DNA of 64,000 nt from JAEXZL01 sp049943125 (GTDB taxonomy: Bacteria; Bacillota; Clostridia; Clostridiales; Clostridiaceae): contig NZ_CP188040.1 of the NCBI RefSeq assembly GCF_049943125.1, positions 2,914,001-2,978,000 on the forward strand, read 5' to 3'. The position numbers were made by a program, and so were the translations under genes. The notes below the pieces were generated by a model that saw nothing but the letters and a program-made list of their open reading frames with translations, ran no database searches and was not told the DNA's origin. Shown piece after piece: positions 42,937-50,589 of the stretch. The stretch's first letter is position 1; the number at the start of each line of letters is the position of its first letter.

Positions 42937-43623
42937 ATGAAATTTTCTTCTTTAAATAAGCAGTATATTGCTATTATAGGTGATGTTAAAGGCTCCAGAG
43001 AGCTAGAGAATAGAAGTGATGTGCAGAGAATGCTTAAGAAGGTTTTAGAAGAGATTAATATTAAGTATGATGGGGATATTGCTTCAAAGTTTCTATTGAC
43101 CTTAGGAGATGAGTTTCAGGGTTTACTAAGTAATGGTACAAAGGTCATGGAGATCATTTCAGAAATTGAAAGAGAGCTTTATCCTATAAAAGTTAGGTAC
43201 GGGATAGGAATAGGTCTAATAACAACAGATATAAACAAGGAAATGGCTATTGGAGCCGATGGACCGGGATACTACAGAGCTAGAAATGCCATCGAATATT
43301 TAAAGGAAAATGAGAAGAAGAAACAGAGAAATGTTGCGGATATAAGATTTGAGTTCAAGGGTGATAATCAAGGATCTGAGAAGATGATAAATACAATATT
43401 ATCCTTGATGACTGTAATTAAGGAAGCCTGGAGTGACAGGCAGAGAGAAATAATATGGGATATGATGAAGCATCAGGATAGTCAGGTAGAGGCCGCTAAA
43501 AGGTTAGGAATACAGCAGCCTGCAGTTCAAAAAAGCTTGTCAAAAGGAAACTATTATTCCTATAAAGAGGCACTGGAGACCATAGGTACAGCTCTTGAGG
43601 AGATAAGGAGACAGGATGTTTAG
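42937..43623 (+). CDS. SatD-family protein with GDEF-like palm signature and C-terminal HTH
   Basis: A 228-residue soluble protein. GGAGGTG precedes the ATG at 42937. Residues 8-125 show a nucleotidyl-cyclase/GGDEF-like layout: YIAIIGDVKGS (Asp16), LLTLGDEFQGLL (Gly57-Phe60), KVRYGIGIGLITT, and YYRARNAIEYLKE at the end. The C-terminal 60 residues hold a helix-turn-helix (SQVEAAKRLGIQQPAVQKSLSKG). SatD was first named in a streptococcal acid-tolerance/secretion operon; its activity is unknown to me. The next gene, a DUF3307 membrane protein, overlaps its end by 8 bp. Cyclase activity is only suggested by the motif pattern. Confidence 0.75.
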   Translation: MKFSSLNKQYIAIIGDVKGSRELENRSDVQRMLKKVLEEINIKYDGDIASKFLLTLGDEFQGLLSNGTKVMEIISEIERELYPIKVRYGIGIGLITTDINKEMAIGADGPGYYRARNAIEYLKENEKKKQRNVADIRFEFKGDNQGSEKMINTILSLMTVIKEAWSDRQREIIWDMMKHQDSQVEAAKRLGIQQPAVQKSLSKGNYYSYKEALETIGTALEEIRRQDV

Positions 43624-44371
43624 AGAATACTTTATATTATTGCTTTTAGGTCATGTACTGGGAGACTTCTATATTCAGACAGGCAAAATGGCCGACAAAA
43701 AGATAAAAAGCTTGAAGTGGGTTTTAATCCATTGCGCTTGTTATTTTGCAATGATGGTATTAATTAGTTTAGGAATTATAACCTGGAAGGTTCTATTAGG
43801 AGCAGTGATTGCAGCAGCATTTCATTTTCTCATCGATTTTATAAAGTTTAGATATATCATTTATACAAAAAAGAAGGGAAAGCTGACACCAGTAAAAGAA
43901 AGGAATATATTCTTTATAGATCAGCTTCTCCATTTTATTTCATTAGCTGTGGTGGCATATCTGGCAGTGAAAAGTAATGTAGCACTCAAGGAATCATGGA
44001 TAGTCTCTGATTTCTTAAGTACTGTTGGTTTAACTAGGAACATGGTTGTATCTTGGACTCTTGCATTTCTTATTATAATAAAGCCAGCCAATATTATTAT
44101 TTCGAAGCTATTAATGGTATATAAACCCGATGGTAAAGGTAATAACAGTAAAATAGATAAAGGTACCGGAAGATTTATAGGCAACATAGAAAGGATTATA
44201 ATGCTGACCTTTTTATTAATTGGACAATTCTCAGCAATTGGACTAGTCTTAACAGCTAAGTCCATTGCAAGGTATGACAAGATATCTAAGGAACCAGAAT
44301 TTGCGGAGTATTATTTGTTGGGAACATTGTTGAGCACCCTATTGGTACTGTTGGCGTCAGGGGTATTGTAG
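43616..44371 (+). CDS. DUF3307 integral membrane protein
   Basis: A 251-residue protein with about seven hydrophobic segments. N-terminal EYFILLLLGHVLGDFYIQTGKMADKK is the DUF3307 signature (HxxGDF.xQ), followed by HCACYFAMMVLIS and AAAFHFLIDFIKFR, where His/Asp within membrane segments recall membrane metal- or phosphate-binding enzymes. The start lies inside the satD gene with an 8-bp overlap, so the two are translationally coupled and probably function as a pair: cytosolic sensor and membrane partner. Function unknown. Its stop codon abuts repeat copy 1. Confidence 0.75.
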   Translation: MFREYFILLLLGHVLGDFYIQTGKMADKKIKSLKWVLIHCACYFAMMVLISLGIITWKVLLGAVIAAAFHFLIDFIKFRYIIYTKKKGKLTPVKERNIFFIDQLLHFISLAVVAYLAVKSNVALKESWIVSDFLSTVGLTRNMVVSWTLAFLIIIKPANIIISKLLMVYKPDGKGNNSKIDKGTGRFIGNIERIIMLTFLLIGQFSAIGLVLTAKSIARYDKISKEPEFAEYYLLGTLLSTLLVLLASGVL

Positions 44372-44488
44372 GTGACTGGCACATGAGTTATGACTTATTG
44401 GGTAAAGTATGATTAATGGTGAACCGTACCATAAATAACGGAGGTTTTTAGTCTTAGCTAAGTAAAATCAATGGCTAAGGCTATTTTT
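44371..44488 (+). repeat. Dispersed gene-end repeat, copy 1 (long form)
   Basis: Begins GGTGACTGGCACATGAG with TTATGACTTATTGGG following, continues with GGTGAACCGTACCATAA and ends in a terminator hairpin. It aligns without gaps to copy 2 (53313-53430), about four of five positions identical by eye. The first base is the last base of the DUF3307 stop codon. Confidence 0.8.
44450..44488 (+). terminator. Terminator inside repeat copy 1
   Basis: TAG.CTTAGC pairs with GCTAAG.CTA around a loop of about 15 bases, followed by TTTTT. Serves the satD-DUF3307 operon. Confidence 0.75.
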
Positions 44489-44735
44489 ATAAATTGAATA
44501 TTATCATGTTTTAAGTGAGTTATTATAAATAATTTCAGTTGCATAAGTTTTATAAAATATATGTAATAGTCAACTTTTTTGGTATAATTATCCTATAATA
44601 TGAAATTAAAATTAATACAATAACATATTTTGATATAAAATATACTTATATATACAATTGAGTGATAAATTATAAAATTATATAAGGGGATATTTAGAAA
44701 AGTAAAATTTAAAAATGGAAATGGGGATAATTAAT
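44489..44735. other. AT-rich intergenic region before the protease gene
   Basis: No gene seen. Two TATAAT-like hexamers in GGTATAATTATCCTATAATATG near 44580-44602 are likely -10 elements. The remaining sequence is nearly all A/T. Short upstream in-frame ATG codons exist but lack ribosome sites. Confidence 0.4.
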
Positions 44736-45566
44736 ATGAATTTATCAATATCCGAACAATTATCGTATTCAACTGTTAGAATTGAATGTCAATATGCTGA
44801 CGGAAGTTCTGGAACAGGGACAGGATTTTTTTTCAGACTGTTAGAAAATAAAGAAACAGGTGAACATATACCAGTAGTAATTACGAATAAACATGTAATT
44901 AATGGAGCTATTAAAGGAAGATTAATATTTGTAAAATCACAAGTTAGCAATGAACCTAATGATAGGGAACATTTTAGCGCAAATATTGATGGCTTTGAAT
45001 CATGGTGGAAAAAGCATCCAGACCCACAGGTTGATTTATGCGCAATGCCAATCGCCCAAATTTTAATTGAGTCTGAAAAAAGAAATGAGAAACTTTTTTA
45101 TATAGCACTTGATATGTCATTACTTCCAACACAAGAACAACTTAATCAAATTTCTGCACTAGAAGAGATACTTATGATAGGGTATCCAAATGGTATTTGG
45201 GATAGCATAAATAATAAACCTATATTTAGAAAAGGTGTTACTGCTACCAATCCGAATTTAGATTATAACGGGAAGAAGGAATTCATGATTGATGCAGCAT
45301 GTTTTCCTGGTTCAAGTGGTTCACCAATTTTTATTTTCAATGAAGGTAGTTATAGGGATAAAAAAGGAAACACATATATGGGTACCAGTAGAGTAATATT
45401 AATGGGCGTTTTGTATGCTGGACCTCAACATACGGCTACAGGTGAGGTTAGAATAATCGATGTTCCAACTTCACAGAGACATATTTCTATTTCTACCATT
45501 CCGAACAACCTTGGGTTAGTTATAAAGTCGGATAGAATTATAGAACTAGAGGAACTATTTAAGTAA
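44736..45566 (+). CDS. Trypsin-like serine protease domain protein
   Basis: A 276-residue cytosolic protein (no signal peptide) with the chymotrypsin-fold triad visible: His in VVITNKHVINGA near 52, Asp in PDPQVDLCAMPI near 101, Ser in AACFPGSSGSPIFIF near 190 (GSSGSP). GTGTGFFFRLL is the first strand pair. The ATG at 44736 has GGGGAT eight bases upstream; an earlier ATG at 44715 lacks one. Intracellular trypsin-like domains recur in bacterial conflict systems as effector proteases; AbiH lies directly downstream, so an immune role is plausible but unproven. Confidence 0.8.
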   Translation: MNLSISEQLSYSTVRIECQYADGSSGTGTGFFFRLLENKETGEHIPVVITNKHVINGAIKGRLIFVKSQVSNEPNDREHFSANIDGFESWWKKHPDPQVDLCAMPIAQILIESEKRNEKLFYIALDMSLLPTQEQLNQISALEEILMIGYPNGIWDSINNKPIFRKGVTATNPNLDYNGKKEFMIDAACFPGSSGSPIFIFNEGSYRDKKGNTYMGTSRVILMGVLYAGPQHTATGEVRIIDVPTSQRHISISTIPNNLGLVIKSDRIIELEELFK

Positions 45567-45599
45567 TAATTTTTGGAAGTAATACAGACTATTAAAAAT

Positions 45600-45630
45600 C
45601 TTATCTAGCATGTATCGAAGTGTAGATAAG
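45600..45630 (+). other. Inverted repeat between the protease and abiH genes
   Basis: CTTATCTA and TAGATAAG are perfect 8-bp arms, extended by CA/TG, with about 15 bases between. No T-run follows, so it may be an operator or RNA hairpin ahead of abiH. Confidence 0.4.
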
Positions 45631-45680
45631 CTATATCATAATAATCTAAAGAAAGTTTTTGTAATTAAGGGGGGAGATGT

Positions 45681-46700
45681 TTGGATTTAAATATTATAGG
45701 AAACGGGTTTGATTTATATCATGGTTTACCAAGTAGTTATTATTACTTTGGATGCTATCTTATAAAGAATGATCCAGAGTTTTATGAAGAAGTCGGGAAG
45801 ATGTATAACTTTAGTTATATGAAACAAATTGGGCCTCCAATAGCGCATTACTATGAGTATGTTGTTGAGAATATATTTTGGAAAGATTTTGAGAGGCATT
45901 TAGGGGAGGTTGATGAATTTTTTATTATTGATACACACGAAGATGATTTAGGTCTGGAATATAATGATGCAGTGGATATTGAGATGAATGAAGATAAAAT
46001 TGCTGAAGGGCTAAAGAGATACTTTGTTCGATGGGTTATAGATACATTAGATAAAGATGAAAGTTATGATATTATTACAAGAATGGTAAAAACAATAGAT
46101 AGTGGTGTATTGTTCAAAGATGATGATTATTTTATAGAATTTAATTACACGCATATATTACAACAGTTGTATAAAATTTCTTGTGATAAAATTCATTATG
46201 TGCATGGTGAATCCTTTGGAGAAGAAAATGATGAATTAGTCATTGGCCATGGTAATAATCAGCGAATTGATGAAATAAAGAAACATATTAAGAAGCTTAA
46301 TGGAAAATATGATTTTACACAAGCAATGAATAATGAAATTAATGAATACAGTTGTTTATTAAGATACATTGAAAGATTAAAAAAAGATGTCAATGAACAT
46401 ATGCTTATGTGTGATATATTTTATAAGGGAATAGGTGACAATTTAGATTGTATTAATGTCTACGGTTTATCTTTGGGTGAGGTAGATATTCCATATCTCA
46501 AGCAAATTCGAGTAAAGTGGCCTAGCTCAAAGTGGAGGTTTTCATATTATTCTTTAGAGGATGAAACTCGAATAGCAAATGTAGCAACCCAATTGTTGAA
46601 TTTGAATGAAGATGAATACGAAACTTTTCATTTTTTTAATCCGCTATCCAATGAAATTAGAGATCAAATCGTAAAGACACTGAATATTGTTAGTTATTAG
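45681..46700 (+). CDS. abiH: AbiH-family abortive infection protein
   Basis: A 339-residue protein of the phage abortive-infection family AbiH. The diagnostic N terminus is LNIIGNGFDLYHGLPSSYYYFGCYL, followed by IEFNYTHILQQLY near 155, HYVHGE near 175 and LVIGHGNNQRID near 190; the C-terminal part has VYGLSLGEVDIPYLKQI. Family members block phage growth in lactococci; the biochemical activity is not settled. Start is a TTG with GGGGGGAGA at 45670-45678. A terminator follows at 46803. Confidence 0.87.
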   Translation: MDLNIIGNGFDLYHGLPSSYYYFGCYLIKNDPEFYEEVGKMYNFSYMKQIGPPIAHYYEYVVENIFWKDFERHLGEVDEFFIIDTHEDDLGLEYNDAVDIEMNEDKIAEGLKRYFVRWVIDTLDKDESYDIITRMVKTIDSGVLFKDDDYFIEFNYTHILQQLYKISCDKIHYVHGESFGEENDELVIGHGNNQRIDEIKKHIKKLNGKYDFTQAMNNEINEYSCLLRYIERLKKDVNEHMLMCDIFYKGIGDNLDCINVYGLSLGEVDIPYLKQIRVKWPSSKWRFSYYSLEDETRIANVATQLLNLNEDEYETFHFFNPLSNEIRDQIVKTLNIVSY

Positions 46701-46802
46701 GCATTATTATTATTGACTAGTAACGAAAATCCTCTCCAGTTACATGCATGTCTTAACTAGGATAAGTGATACCTGTGAACAATTGTCGAGCAATTTTAGT
46801 TT

Positions 46803-46838
46803 ACATAACTCGGAGATATGAGACGTTATGTATTTTTT
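46803..46838 (+). terminator. Terminator after abiH
   Basis: ACATAAC and GTTATGT pair, with inner CTC/GAG pairing, followed by ATTTTTTT. It lies about 100 bp after the abiH stop codon. Confidence 0.75.
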
Positions 46839-46913
46839 TAGCATTCATAATTTTAAATTATACACATAATGGAGAACTGTATCATAAGTAAATGAGATTT
46901 ATGAAAAATTATA

Positions 46914-46960
46914 TTTAAGTATATTTATATGTATCTTCATATAAACATACTTAAATTTTT
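46914..46960 (+). terminator. Very long inverted repeat / terminator upstream of hamA
   Basis: TTTAAGTATATTTATATG (18 bp) and its inverted partner CATATAAACATACTTAAA differ at one position and flank a six-base loop; TTTTT follows. It acts either as an insulating terminator protecting the Hachiman operon or as an operator just upstream of its promoter. Confidence 0.6.
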
Positions 46961-47038
46961 GCGGTTAACAACCTAATATTTACAGTGTTTACAAAATAAT
47001 GTACACTAAATGTAGTAACTTATTAAGGGAGGGCAATA

Positions 47039-47977
47039 ATGTCAGCTTTTTATTCGGAGAAAATAATAAAACAAAGAATTTCTGAATGTGATTGGTCTAC
47101 ATATTTAGTTGGGTTTGATTTAAAAGATAATGGAACAAAGGAATATAGATTAAATAGTTTAATTAAATTACTAATGAATGTTATACCAGAATTTGCATTT
47201 GGTTTTCATGCTGGAACTGAAACTAACAATACTGAATTAATAAGCAAAGTAAGTGAATCTGCAAAAGCGATATATAAGATAGATGAATTCCAAAAAGTAA
47301 AAGATATATATTTACAGGGCGAATATATTAAAGATGATGATTTGGCTAATAAATATTTAAAGCGAGGCGAATTTGGAGAGCTAATTTTACATTTAATCTT
47401 GAGAGATTTTTATTCAACTATACCATTATTATCAAAAATATTTTTTAAGGATTCCTATGGACATACTGTTCATGGTTTTGATGCAGTACATATAGAACCT
47501 AATTCAAGAACGTTATGGTTAGGTGAATCTAAGTTATATGTAGATGGAAAGTTGGGAGTTAAAGCTCTTATACAAGATATCAAAGAACATATTTTAAAAG
47601 ATTATTTAAATGATGAATTTACGCTAGTCTCAAAAAAAATAAAATTATTACCCAATATTCCTGAGAAGGAATACTGGGTAGATATTCTTAACAATAGTAA
47701 TAGTTTATCAGAACAATTAAATTCTATAACAATCCCTCTTTTATGCACATATTCAAGCAATAATTTTACAACACATGACGATGAAACTACACAAGATTTT
47801 ATAGCAGACTATGAAAGGGAAGTTTCAGAATTAAAAAGTTATTTTGATGATAATAATGATCATCCATTAAGAACTCATATAAATATAATATTAATATTAT
47901 TTCCAGTAAAGTGTAAAAATGATTTGATTAAGAAGTTGCACTATAAATTAAGTTTATTACAGAAATTAGGTGAGTAG
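47039..47977 (+). CDS. hamA: Hachiman defence protein HamA (DUF1837 nuclease)
   Basis: A 312-residue DUF1837 protein, first gene of a Hachiman anti-phage system. The PD-(D/E)XK-like nuclease core is visible: KRGEFGELILHLIL with Glu114, VHGFDAVHIE with Asp148, and LWLGESKLYVDG with Glu163 and Lys165. The HAGTETNN segment near 57 is typical for the family. In published Hachiman systems HamA forms a complex with the helicase HamB, which keeps the nuclease silent until damaged or phage DNA is sensed. AGGGAGGG precedes the ATG, and hamB begins three bases after the stop codon. Base composition is notably richer in A/T than chromosomal genes to the left. Confidence 0.9.
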   Translation: MSAFYSEKIIKQRISECDWSTYLVGFDLKDNGTKEYRLNSLIKLLMNVIPEFAFGFHAGTETNNTELISKVSESAKAIYKIDEFQKVKDIYLQGEYIKDDDLANKYLKRGEFGELILHLILRDFYSTIPLLSKIFFKDSYGHTVHGFDAVHIEPNSRTLWLGESKLYVDGKLGVKALIQDIKEHILKDYLNDEFTLVSKKIKLLPNIPEKEYWVDILNNSNSLSEQLNSITIPLLCTYSSNNFTTHDDETTQDFIADYEREVSELKSYFDDNNDHPLRTHINIILILFPVKCKNDLIKKLHYKLSLLQKLGE

Positions 47978-47980
47978 TTA

Positions 47981-50167
47981 ATGAATGAAATTTTAAATCA
48001 GATAGATTACTGTGAAGAGATTAGTTGCGATGAAAGCTTTACAATGGCAAAACTTTGCTCTAGATTACTTAGAAATGCTGAAAGTGAAATAGAAGGTAGG
48101 AAAATAATTATTCACATACTAGATAACTGGGATAAAGTATGTGAAGATACTAAGGAGATATGGAGTGATTTAATTGAAGCAGTAGGGTTTTACCCATATA
48201 TTAAAAAAGAAAAGGGGATAGAATTAAAAAGTACATCTTCAAAAATAAGAACTGAGTTGTACAAATCACCTAACTTAGAAGGGAAGTACTTTCATGAGGA
48301 ACAAAAAAATATATTAGATATTATTAAAAAGAGAAAGAGTCTAATAGTAAGTGCACCAACTAGTTTTGGGAAAAGTATACTTATAGAAGAAATTATATCA
48401 AGTAAACAATATAACAATATAGTTATAATTCAGCCGACATTAGCATTACTAGATGAAACAAGAATAAAGCTTAGGAAATATCAAAATTACTATAAGATAA
48501 TAGTTAGAACAACACAAAAACAATCTTTAGATAAAGGTAATATATTTTTGTTGACGGCTGAAAGAGTTATGGAGTATAAAAATCTACCTAAAATAGATTA
48601 TTTTATACTGGATGAGTTTTATAAGATAAGTGCTAGAAGGGATGACGAAAGAAGTGATGTTTTAAATAATGCAATTAATTTACTAATAAACAAACACAAA
48701 AGTAAGTTTTATTTGCTTGGTCCCAATATAGATGGTATCTCACCAGGTTTCGCTGATAAATATAATGCTGATTTTTATAAAACTGATTATTCTTTAGTCG
48801 ATACAAAGACTATAGATTATTATACTGAGTATAAAGATTTATATGGAAGTAGGGGGCGAAAGAAAGAGTTCAAGGAACAAAAGTTGTTTGAATTATTGTA
48901 TGAATTAAGAAATGAGCAAAGTATTATATATTGTTCATCTCCTGCAAGAGCCAGGTATTTATCTGTAAAATTCAAGAATTATTTAAAAGATATTCATATG
49001 AAAGAATCTAGTGAAGAAGTATCTTTAATTGAATGGATAGAAAAGAATATTAATAAAAATTGGAGTTTAATAGAGTGCTTAAAATATAGAATAGGAATTC
49101 ATGATGGTGCATTACAAAAACATATAACATCAAGCATAATTAAGTATTTCAATTCAGATAAATTAAAATATTTATTTTGTACATCAACAATAATTGAAGG
49201 GGTTAATACCAGTTCTAAGAATGTAATATATTTCGATCAAACTAAGGGGAAGGATGTTAAAATAGATTATTTCGATTATAGTAATATAAAGGGAAGAGCT
49301 GGTAGGATGATGGTTCATTATATTGGAAATGTATATAATTTTAATCCAGAGCCTCCTATAGAGAACGTAATAATTGATATTCCATTTTTCGATCAAAATC
49401 AAGTATCAGATGAAATATTAATTAATATTGATGATGAAGATATAAAGGATAAGAATAGTAAGCAATATAAAGAGTTAGAAGGTATTCCAAATGATATAAA
49501 ACAGTTAGTTCGAAAAAATGGGGTATCGATTAAAGGTCAAATAGAAATAATGCGAATACTGGAAAATGATATTAAGAATAGATATAATTTAATTTCATGG
49601 TCCGGATTTCCAACATATGAACAACTAAAATATGTATTAGGGTTAGCGTGGGATAACCTCTTAAAGAGTAGTGAGACTACTAGACCGATGACTCTAGAGA
49701 AACTTATTAAGGTTACATTTGATTATGGAAATGACTTTAATATAATGAGATTAGTTAAAGAAAATTTTCTATATTTAAAGCGAAATAAAAAAAACAAAAG
49801 CGATGTTGAATTGTTAGATAAATCGATTCAAGAGTCTTTTCAGATATTAAAACACTGGTTTCAATATAAAGTCCCTAAGTGGTTAAGCGTAATTAACCAT
49901 TTACAGGAATTTATATGTAAGAAAAAAGGTGTGAAATCAGGAAGTTATATGTTTTATGCTAATCAAATAGAAAATGAGCTAATAAGAGATAATTTGTTTG
50001 TGTTATATGAATATGGGGTGCCAAGTTCAGCAATAAAAAAGATAGAAAGTAAGATACCAAGTGATATAGATGAAGATAAAGTGTTAGATTATATAAAGGA
50101 TAATCAATTATTTAATAGTTCTAATTTAATATCATATGAGAAAGAAAAGTTATATGAAAATATATAA
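47981..50167 (+). CDS. hamB: Hachiman defence helicase HamB
   Basis: A 728-residue SF2 helicase. After an N-terminal helical region come Walker A VSAPTSFGKSILI (Lys131), motif Ia IIQPTLALLDETRIKL, motif II YFILDEFYKIS (DEFY instead of DEAH/DEVH), motif V FCTSTIIEGVNTSS and motif VI NIKGRAGRMMVHY. A long C-terminal region without recognised domains follows. HamB senses and moves on DNA and controls HamA. GTGAG within the end of hamA serves as ribosome site, giving coupled translation. The length is within the family range. No neighbouring third gene is required in Hachiman. Confidence 0.88.
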   Translation: MNEILNQIDYCEEISCDESFTMAKLCSRLLRNAESEIEGRKIIIHILDNWDKVCEDTKEIWSDLIEAVGFYPYIKKEKGIELKSTSSKIRTELYKSPNLEGKYFHEEQKNILDIIKKRKSLIVSAPTSFGKSILIEEIISSKQYNNIVIIQPTLALLDETRIKLRKYQNYYKIIVRTTQKQSLDKGNIFLLTAERVMEYKNLPKIDYFILDEFYKISARRDDERSDVLNNAINLLINKHKSKFYLLGPNIDGISPGFADKYNADFYKTDYSLVDTKTIDYYTEYKDLYGSRGRKKEFKEQKLFELLYELRNEQSIIYCSSPARARYLSVKFKNYLKDIHMKESSEEVSLIEWIEKNINKNWSLIECLKYRIGIHDGALQKHITSSIIKYFNSDKLKYLFCTSTIIEGVNTSSKNVIYFDQTKGKDVKIDYFDYSNIKGRAGRMMVHYIGNVYNFNPEPPIENVIIDIPFFDQNQVSDEILINIDDEDIKDKNSKQYKELEGIPNDIKQLVRKNGVSIKGQIEIMRILENDIKNRYNLISWSGFPTYEQLKYVLGLAWDNLLKSSETTRPMTLEKLIKVTFDYGNDFNIMRLVKENFLYLKRNKKNKSDVELLDKSIQESFQILKHWFQYKVPKWLSVINHLQEFICKKKGVKSGSYMFYANQIENELIRDNLFVLYEYGVPSSAIKKIESKIPSDIDEDKVLDYIKDNQLFNSSNLISYEKEKLYENI

Positions 50168-50589
50168 ATATAGAAAGTGGTATAAAAGAGATTGTACAAG
50201 TGTTAAATACATTGGGAGAAGCTATTTTATATTTAGAGGAGAAAAATATATAATGAAAAAATTTATTTAAAGGAGCAATAAAATAGTTAAAAGGTTATTC
50301 AAAGGAAGAGATTAATATTATAGATAAAATTATAGAATTACTAGATTATAATTATGCTAACAAATACAAATGAAGATAGATATTCTACGTAAATATAAAA
50401 CTAAACTAATATCATTAAGGAAAAGAGTTATAGGTGTTTAGCTCTTTTCCTTATATTATTTAAGATGGTAATTGTTGAAGCTTCTGATGAGATTTTCCTA
50501 AAACTAATTTATAATTAAGTTAACATAGGTTAATAAATATAATATGTATGATTTAGTGCATATGAAGTTCTTATATAAAGGAGTATGCT
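50168..50589. other. Intergenic region with decayed reading-frame fragments
   Basis: Short protein-like stretches are visible but lack starts: from 50170 a frame reading IESGIKEIVQVLNTLGEAIL to a stop near 50253, and from about 50287 a frame reading LKGYSKEEINIIDKIIELL to a stop near 50373. They may be remnants of a small gene once next to hamB. A terminator lies at 50417-50460. The last 130 bp are AT-rich promoter sequence. Confidence 0.35.
50417..50460 (+). terminator. Terminator before the SF1 helicase gene
   Basis: AAGGAAAAGAG pairs perfectly with CTCTTTTCCTT across a loop of 14 bases, followed by an A/T-rich tail (ATATTATTT). Confidence 0.7.

Larger units (their letters stand above)
46701..47038. 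other. Intergenic region between abiH and the Hachiman operon
   Basis: Contains two strong inverted repeats (46803-46838 and 46914-46960, described separately) and an AT-rich promoter area. No coding frame with a ribosome site was seen on either strand. Confidence 0.6.
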
